Of a stretch of 64,000 nt of DNA, positions 57,600-64,000 are shown piece after piece. The stretch lies in contig JAUJYZ010001573.1 in the NCBI GenBank assembly GCA_033675265.1, positions 186,001 to 250,000 on the forward strand, written 5' to 3'. The notes beneath the pieces are model-generated. The model saw only the letters and a program-made list of their open reading frames with translations, was not told where the DNA came from and made no database searches. Made by a program: the position numbers and the translations under genes. Each line of letters opens with the position of its first letter. The stretch's first letter is position 1. Origin of the DNA: Actinostola sp. cb2023 (taxonomy: Eukaryota > Cnidaria > Anthozoa > Actiniaria > Actinostolidae).

Positions 57600-59520
57600 A
57601 TTCTCCCCAAGAGATACGAAGCGTTGGAAGCAAGTTTTTCTCGGTCCTCAGACTCGCGAGTTCTAAATGGCAAAATGAATGACCGCAACCCACGCCAAAT
57701 ACACCAACTATCTTACTAGGAGAACCTGCCAACAGTATTTCTCCATGCCATCTTTAGTATCCATGAGGGCATAGGTTTTCATTCATTCCGCAATGAAGCA
57801 GGTTTTGCAAAAGCCTTGAAAAAACTCCGAACGAAACCACAACAAAGCATAATCCAAACTTGATTTGGTGTATTTACACATTTCCATTCGGCATCGTTCG
57901 GCTCGACGGCGCATAATCGGCACCTGTCGACAGGCGATCGACGTGACTTCGGCAACACGATAATGCCTCATTGGAATACATTTATATATTTGATGATATT
58001 TTATATGGGGTTTATTTTCTGCTCGCTGGAAGTAATTTTGGATTGTTTGTGATTAAAAGCTATTTCCGCTTCCACGTCAGTTGATCTGAATCATCCTCAA
58101 AGAAAACTATGCTTGAAACTCTTGGACATAACAAAGTTTATACCAAGGGCTTTAGCTTCAGAAAAGCGGCTTCAAAAGTGACATGATGTTTACGGTTTCA
58201 AACTGGTATTCTATTGAACCAGTTTGTATTCAAGAGCGAACAGTAACAATAGCTCTAGAGTGACGGTTTTCTTTGCCGTTTGGGATTAGCTCCCACATGC
58301 GTTACAATTCCCCGTCGGCATATCTTTAATTTTTACCAAGAAACGGGAGAATGTTCATGAAGCACATGAAGTGATTTTCCTCTTGATTACTTATTTAAAC
58401 GTTTTTCTGCCATCGATTACGGCAAGAACATTTGATAATTGAAATATTGTGTTTTGTAGAACAAAGCTAAGTCGATAAATTAAAATGACAATGACGAGAT
58501 GGTAGCGGGCTGAGCTGGCCTGGCACAAAATCCCCTCGTATAAAATCGTCGAAAAATTTGTACCATAACAAGATAAGCCGAGGTGCCAGAGAGTGTAGCA
58601 TGGCGTTGAGTAGAGTACCATAAAAAACTGCCAATTTAGATCAATGCGTGCTTCTCGTTTCGAAGAGTGTTTCGTGTTTCTAACACTGGAGTAATTGGAC
58701 TTTATATCCAAGAATGTAAACGGGAATTGCTAATTCTGGATTTGGAATGAGATTGAAATGAAAGCCTCTTCTTAAACCTTTGATAAGCAATTATTCCCGA
58801 CATTACCTACACGGGTTTCTTAATTAACCAATCAAATCTGAAACATAACAGATAACAAACATGGTATGTTCTGATATGGAAGCGAGACGGACGAATAAAG
58901 AACGTAACAAGGTTTTTCACACACAAAAAACAGCGCCAGTTCAAATTGCTGGTAGATAAGTCTTGTTGTCATAACAACTGTCAGTTTCCTGTCAAAATTT
59001 CATCAGTCACCGTAAACAATCCCGCGACAGTTTGGCTGATGTTTAAGTCCTTGTTTTTGCATTCACGGTGCGAAATAATGCATGCGATGAGTTTGCGGCT
59101 TAAGGAAAGCCACAACGAGTAAAACTCAATGGCTCGAAAAAACGCCAATGAAGACGTTGGAATTTGGACGTTTCGAGAGATAAGACACGAAACGGACTGA
59201 AAGGAACACCCCACCCCTGAGAGATGTTTCTTTCAACGTCGTTATCCCCCAATCCACCCCACCCCACCCCACTCCCACAAATATCGATTAGCTCGAGAAC
59301 CATCCAGAACAAATCCTGATGAGTTTTTAACCGTGTTTAAATAAAGGAACTGGTTTGGGGATTTTGTCTGGAAAGATCGGAAAACGAAGTTGGCTCGTTG
59401 ACTTTTAGCTGACTGCTTTTGGAATACATGGAAAAGAAAGCGGTGACTGTTGGTAGAACTTTGACACCATCATTTTAGCAGCAATGTCTGGGCTTTCGTT
59501 ATTCTTATTTATTGACGACT
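57600..59520 (-). other. Upstream of the Rim start codon: presumed 5' UTR and promoter region
   Basis: This unique-sequence stretch lies 5' of the ATG. An in-frame TGA at 57648-57650 closes the reading frame upstream. CpG is plentiful near 57.0-57.95 kb compared with the intron downstream. I see no convincing TATA box or initiator, and a non-coding first exon further upstream cannot be excluded. A C-rich run of CCACCCC steps lies at 59250-59275. Confidence 0.4.
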
Positions 59521-59529
59521 ATTAACGAC

Positions 59530-60255
59530 TGTGGAATGCCACTGGTGGTGGATGGGATGTCACGACTGTGCAATGTCATTGGTGGATGGGATGTCACGAC
59601 TGTGCAATGCCATTGGTGGATGGGATGTCACGACTGTGCAATGCCATTGGTGGATGGGATGTCACGACTGTGGAATGTCATTGGTAGATGGGATGTCACG
59701 ACTGTGCAATGCCATTGGTGGATGGGATGTCACGACTGTGGAATGCCATTGGTGGATGGGATGTCACGACTGTGCAATGCCATTGGTGGATGGGATGTCA
59801 CGACTGTGGAATGTCATTGGTGGATGGGATGTCACGACTGTGCAATGCCATTGGTGGATGGGATGTCACGACTGTGAAATGTCATTGGTGGATGGGATGT
59901 CACGACTGTGGAATGTCATTGGTGGATGGGATGTCACGACTGTGGAATGTCATTGGTGGATGGGATATCACGACTGTGCAATGTCATTGGTGGATGGGAT
60001 GTCACGACTGTGCAATATCATTGGTGGATGGGATGTCACGACTGTGGAATGTCATTGGTGGATGGGATGTCACGACTGTGCAATGCCATTGGTGGATGGG
60101 ATGTCACGACTGTGCAATGTCATTGGTGGATGGGATGTCACGACTGTGCAATGCCATTGGTGGATGGGATGTCACGACTGTGCAATGCCATTGGTGGATG
60201 GGATGTCACGACTTTGGAATGTCATTGGTGGATGGGATGTCACGACTGTGCTATG
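59530..60255. repeat. 34-bp minisatellite upstream of Rim
   Basis: About 21 head-to-tail copies of a 34-bp unit whose core reads TGGATGGGATGTCACGACTG, varying mainly at TGCAATGCC / TGGAATGTC. Copies are very similar, implying recent expansion. All three plus-strand frames stay open over hundreds of bases because the unit lacks stop triplets, so the ORFs here are not genes. It lies about 1.9-2.7 kb upstream of the Rim ATG. Confidence 0.9.
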
Positions 60256-60263
60256 AGCTTTGT

Positions 60264-60489
60264 CAGGAGCCCATTTGAACTTTGAAACTCCTCGCCCGCC
60301 ACTCCGTCCGCCATGTTTGTTTATTTTGTGTTGCTGATTTAGTGAGTTCTGATTGGCTAATTCTATCCCTGCTATGATTGGTCGGGGAGTTTTTCGCGCG
60401 AAATACTGATCTAAAAATAGCTTTATCATCGAATACGCTGTGACGCATACCTTATATGGGAGATGGACTCTTCTACTAATGGGCTCCTG
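60264..60489. mobile_element. hAT-like MITE with CAGGAGCCCA termini
   Basis: The ends are inverted (CAGGAGCCCATT on the left, AATGGGCTCCTG on the right). A 7-8 bp direct repeat, GCTTTGT(C), flanks it at 60257-60263 and 60490-60496, which fits hAT-type target duplication. It abuts the end of the 34-bp minisatellite. There is no transposase; about 226 bp. Confidence 0.65.
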
Positions 60490-60821
60490 GCTTTGTCTAC
60501 TCAACCACTCCACAACCCAGACCATCGCAAACCACCATGAGGATTGTTCACTGCTTTCTCTATGGGAATAAAAGATAAATCAAAAAATCAAAAAATAAAC
60601 TCCCGATTTATCCACTTATCTCTGACGTGATCCTTCAATTGTGCAATATTATCGTCAGCTGCAAGACGTAGGTAGGCGTTAGTTGACACCCACTAAAACC
60701 TTATCGATATTGCCCTCGTATTGCAATTCTTTTTTATTTTAAACAACATTTCCGTTGTTCAAGCTTTCTAAAACATAGAGTGCTCTTTAGAATGTTGCCA
60801 TTCAAAATTATTTATCAAATT

Positions 60822-60966
60822 AGATTCCATTTTCCCGTGCGTCTGTACTTTTATAAATGCACACAAGACGTCAGAAGGTTGTGAGAACAACAGCCACGCC
60901 ACTTCGTCTCGTGGCGTCCTTTTTTGTTCTCACCACATTTTGACATCTTCTAATGGAATCTATTTG
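60822..60966. mobile_element. Hairpin MITE-like inverted repeat
   Basis: Outer arms TAGATTCCATT / AATGGAATCTA enclose inner arms built on GACGTCAGAAGGTTGTGAGA and its near-complement, meeting at GCCACGCCAC-TTCGTCTC-GTGGCGTC. It is an imperfect hairpin about 145 bp long with no coding capacity. Confidence 0.55.
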
Positions 60967-60971
60967 TTTTA

Positions 60972-61252
60972 CAGTCATTTGCAAAAATTCTGGCCGCCAC
61001 GATATATCAATATATCAATATATCGGGTGCATTATGGGTAATTAAATAATACTATTTTGAGTTTCCTAACTTATTAAATGAAGCAAAATTTACAAACAAC
61101 AAACGTATGACTAAAATAAACATTATACTTAATATTTATACCAACTTTGCTGGCGTTAACCCGCTTTAAGGGGAATTTGCTATTATTTAATTACCCATAA
61201 TGCACCCGATATATTGATATTTCGTAGCGGCCAGAATTTTTGCAAATGACTG
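60972..61252. mobile_element. Mariner-type MITE, TIR CAGTCATTTGCAAAAATTCT, TA target site
   Basis: The terminal inverted repeat CAGTCATTTGCAAAAATTCT continues into GGCCGC on both sides, and TA dinucleotides flank both ends (60970-60971 and 61253-61254). Subterminal arms repeat ATGCACCCGATATAT. At 281 bp it has no transposase and would be mobilised in trans by a Tc1/mariner enzyme. A degraded relative of its inner arm lies at about 49488-49530. Confidence 0.75.
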
Positions 61253-61381
61253 TATATAACATTTTGAGAATTGAGTGATTTTGTGACGTCATCTGTGCGT
61301 CTGTACTCTAATAACACACGGCCCTCGACCAATCAGAGTGCGCGGTAGTATACCAATTATTATATAAATTATTATGATATA

Positions 61382-61566
61382 CACCTGTTTTCAAAAACGT
61401 TGTCCATTTACAAAATACAAAATAGTAAATAGTAGAAAGGAATTAAGTAGAGAAACAATGAGCCACAGTTCTGCATGATTGAATTTCTTTTGTTTCTCTA
61501 ATTAATTCCTTTCTACTATTTACTATTTTGTATTTTGTAAATGGGCAACGTTTTTGAAAATAGGTG
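61382..61566. mobile_element. 185-bp hairpin MITE, TIR CACCTGTTTTCAAAAACGTT, TA target site
   Basis: The two arms are nearly perfect complements along most of their length (left ATTTACAAAATACAAAATAG, right CTATTTTGTATTTTGTAAAT). TA flanks both sides. The left TIR resembles that of the 7104-7362 element (both carry TCAAAAA-x-GTTGTCC), so the two may be related. Confidence 0.75.
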
Positions 61567-62319
61567 TATAGTTTTTATAGTTTTATTGTAATTATTCATT
61601 TCATTTTCAGTTGTCATTTTCTTTTAGGACCTTAGTGAAAAGCACTCTATAGTGATCTTGGCATCCTCATTATTATTATTTATTATTGTTATTATTCAAC
61701 AAAGGCCGTTTCGACGACAGGAAATGACGTTGCAGTTCTTCTGATCGATGTTGATATGATTGGTGCTAACCAAGTCTAGTCTGCTATAATCAGAGTGTCG
61801 TTAATGATGGTTTTCATTAGTTAATAGGATCCCCCACAGTCAGTACTAACCTCATCTCAGTAGTCAATCTACCTTAGATGGGGCCCACACATTGGGGCGT
61901 AAAAGGAGAGGGTGTCAACGAAATGGGCCGACGTGAAAATGGCATAATAGAGTAACGTGTGGCTAAACTAGGTGTAGGTGTTCGCGGTTTAGACCGGCGT
62001 ACGGTCGGTTTAGACAAGCAGTGGTCGGTCTACACAGTAATGGGCCCTTGGGGATTCTGGGGCAATTTTCTTTCTTATTTTCTGCCTCCGCAATCATATG
62101 TGTCAGTGGCTAATCCGAGGGTAGGTACTTCATGTAAGGTAATTGTTGTGTACCCATTCGACATTTATTATTCTTTTAATGATAAAATATTTTCTTCGAT
62201 TAAATGTCTCGCCTTATCTGCTTTACCGTGTCTTCCATTGTCCCATTTACGGTGTAACGAAGTGCCGTTTTGACTTGGTATAAGGTTAGATTCATTCAAA
62301 TATAAGTAATCCCAAAATA

Positions 62320-62617
62320 ATAGACCTTTTCACCGATACGGCGGCCATTTTGGATTCTATTGTTTTGGTTAAAACATTATGGGATACTCAGGGTGCAAAT
62401 GACCCAAATCGCGTCAATATAATATTTTTCTATTTCACTCTAACCACAGTGTTGTATGGCTTACTACTCTACATGTGTTGTGTATTGTTGTATAATTTTG
62501 TACAAATTCATTGCTTTAAATTAAGCTTTCGTAGTTTTTCATGGCCAAATGGTTACTAGCTTGCACCCTGGGCATCCCATAATTCAATATGGCCGCCGTA
62601 TTGGTAAAAAGGTCTAT
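62320..62617. mobile_element. MITE with ATAGACCTTTT...AAAAGGTCTAT termini
   Basis: The left end is ATAGACCTTTTCACCGATAC and the right end is its near-complement (GGTAAAAAGGTCTAT). Subterminal GGCGGCCAT / ATGGCCGCC and CATTATGGGAT / ATCCCATAAT pairs also match. It is about 298 bp long with no transposase. Confidence 0.7.
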
Positions 62618-62700
62618 TCACTAAGTTATGACGTATCAATGTTCCGGCCACTTCCCGATCCATGTTCAAATGGATTCTGATTTGAAGGGTAAACAAGAGT

Positions 62701-63143
62701 CGCCATTTTGAATTGGGACAAACGCGCGGAAATTTATAGAAATCTGGATCACTTTGTCTTGCCGTAACTCCGCTCAATTTTATTGAATTTTCAAAATTTA
62801 AACTTCGATAATCAGCAGGCATACATGTCAGTTGTCGGACTGAAAAATAAGACCAATGTTTTAAATACCTTTTACGATTCAATCTTCTTTTCACGAATGG
62901 ATCTTAAAATTTCGAGCTGATTTGCATATTTACGTGCCGTTTTATTTTGAAAACAAAAATCTTTTTATCTCGATTTGTAGCCTTTCAATACCCATCATAT
63001 AATAAGTCATAAATAACTAAGAAAGCATCTTTTCTAAAATGGTAAGTTTTTGAAAATCCAACGAAATCGAGCGGAGTTACGGCAAGTCAAAGTGATCCAG
63101 ATTTCTATAAATTTTGCCGCGTTTGTCCCAATTCAAAATGGCG
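62701..63143. mobile_element. Long-arm inverted-repeat element (about 100-bp arms)
   Basis: The left arm opens CGCCATTTTGAATTGGGACA and the right arm closes with its complement. The arms share TTTATAGAAATCTGGATCAC and GCCGTAACTCCGCTC. The interior of about 240 bp carries no ORF. It is probably a non-autonomous DNA transposon. Confidence 0.68.
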
Positions 63144-63389
63144 GAAGACAGCGTGAAGTGGCTTATTGCTTCAGATCTTTCAACCTCGTAGCTATAAAAA
63201 TAATATCAAGTGGAAAAAAATGTATATATATATATATATATCAAGTGAATTGTTTTCGAGTCGGAATATTTCAAAGCTAATAGAACTTTCAAGCTAAAAG
63301 TAATGGAGGGTTTATTTCGACAGAAGCCATTATCTCTTGTCGTCTTGTCTTTGATATTGAATTTGGTCTAGTTCTAAGTTTCTCCGAGG

Positions 63390-63660
63390 CGAACTCTCAA
63401 TTAAATTTACACTTAATCTTCGCCCCTCGTCCACTAAAATAAATCATGTGCTTATCCAATGGCCTGTATTTCAGACACCTCTTAACACTTCCTATGACTC
63501 AAAGAATGCACTTTTAACGGCGTATAAATTGCTAACATTCACCTGTCGTCTGGAATTTCTTCAATTAAACTTGCGTGAACACTTAATCTTCACCCCACGT
63601 CCACTAAAAGAAATCATGTGTTTGTCCTGAATTTCAGACGCCTCTTAACACTTCGTATGC
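63390..63660. repeat. Diverged direct duplication of about 95 bp
   Basis: Two head-to-tail copies share CACTTAATCTTC, CGTCCACTAAAA, AAATCATGTG and ATTTCAGAC...CCTCTTAACACTTC, offset by about 165 bp and around 80 percent alike by eye. It has no coding signal. Confidence 0.6.
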
Positions 63661-63719
63661 AGCTGAAATTCAGTTTATCAAATGAAATACAAAAACGATT
63701 TTCTTTGTATTATCATACC

Positions 63720-64000
63720 TAGACGAACCGCAGCCGTGATAACGATCATCACGTTCACATAAATTACTGATTCGAGTAGTAATATATTCCCTTTCCACTA
63801 ATGTCACGTGACTTTGAGGGGAGAGGAATAGGGGGCCTAGACGAACCGCAGCCGTGATAACGATCATCACGTTCACATAAATTACTCGAGTAGTAATATA
63901 TTCCCTTTCCACTAATGTCACGTGACTTTGAGGGGAGAGGAATAGGGGGACCTAGACGAACCGCAGCCGTGATAACGATCATCACGTTCACATAAATTAC
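63720..64000. repeat. Tandem repeat (unit about 115-120 bp) running off the window end
   Basis: At least two full copies and one partial copy of a unit starting CTAGACGAACCGCAGCCGTG and ending AGGGGAGAGGAATAGGGG. Copies are nearly identical apart from small indels (ATTACTGATTCGAG versus ATTACTCGAG). The array continues past base 64000. Confidence 0.85.

Noticed and set aside
56681..56890. Minus-strand frame with a possible donor (AACG|GTGAGT at about 56775)
   Set aside because: No acceptor is present on its 5' side, and exon 2 joins exon 3 directly in phase 0.
59512..60285. Cys/His/Trp-rich repeat proteins, or a CRISPR-like array
   Set aside because: The 34-bp units are contiguous with no unique spacers between repeats and all three frames are open: a minisatellite, not a CRISPR or a gene.

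Overview
The window is eukaryotic, from an invertebrate animal. Its coding content is a single intron-rich gene on the minus strand, and the rest is intron or upstream DNA full of tandem repeats and short inverted-repeat transposons. I could join exons by hand with consistent splice phases from an initiator ATG at 57599 to a stop codon at 15-17. The product is a RIM protein (RIMS / UNC-10 family), the presynaptic active-zone scaffold. The exact lineage cannot be fixed. The intron sizes, the many TA-flanked MITEs and the frequent ACATGTACATGT-like words would suit a marine invertebrate such as a cnidarian or a non-vertebrate deuterostome, but that is inference.

Gene model: 23 exons, CDS 5,331 nt, 1,776 aa. 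From N to C terminus these are a Rab3-binding helix (exon 1), a four-CxxC FYVE-like zinc finger (exons 2-3), a very long Gln/Gly/Met/Pro-rich linker on one 2.1 kb exon (exon 3), a PDZ domain (exons 4-6), a linker (exon 7), a C2A domain (exons 8-12), a Ser/Pro-rich linker with a proline motif like the RIM-BP SH3 ligand (exons 12-19), the conserved pre-C2B segment (exon 20), and C2B with a Ser/Pro-rich tail ending in Asp-Phe-Val (exons 21-23). Intron phases match at every junction. The least certain junctions are exons 17-18-19 (9.2-12.1 kb). A 75-nt phase-0 candidate cassette exon at 48226-48300 would lengthen the zinc finger by 25 residues.

Layout: 1-32 kb (exons 23 to 7) has short exons, and nearly every intron carries its own minisatellite family plus hairpin MITEs. 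32-36 kb holds the PDZ exons with a nested pogo/Tigger-like MITE. 36-57 kb is AT-rich and by eye CpG-poor; it holds the big linker exon, a 12-kb intron and scattered MITEs. 57.0-57.6 kb holds exons 2 and 1. 57.6-64 kb lies upstream of the start codon, with a 34-bp minisatellite at 59.5-60.25 kb, a cluster of MITEs at 60.2-63.2 kb and a tandem repeat running off the end. I see no second gene, RNA gene, CRISPR array, prophage or operon. Most long open frames in the window come from tandem repeats whose period suits open reading.

One protein is encoded, so there is no multi-gene pathway to describe. RIM would tether Rab3 vesicles (N terminus), Munc13 (zinc finger), ELKS/CAST and Ca2+ channels (PDZ), RIM-BP (proline motif) and membrane lipid and other scaffold partners (C2 domains) at release sites.
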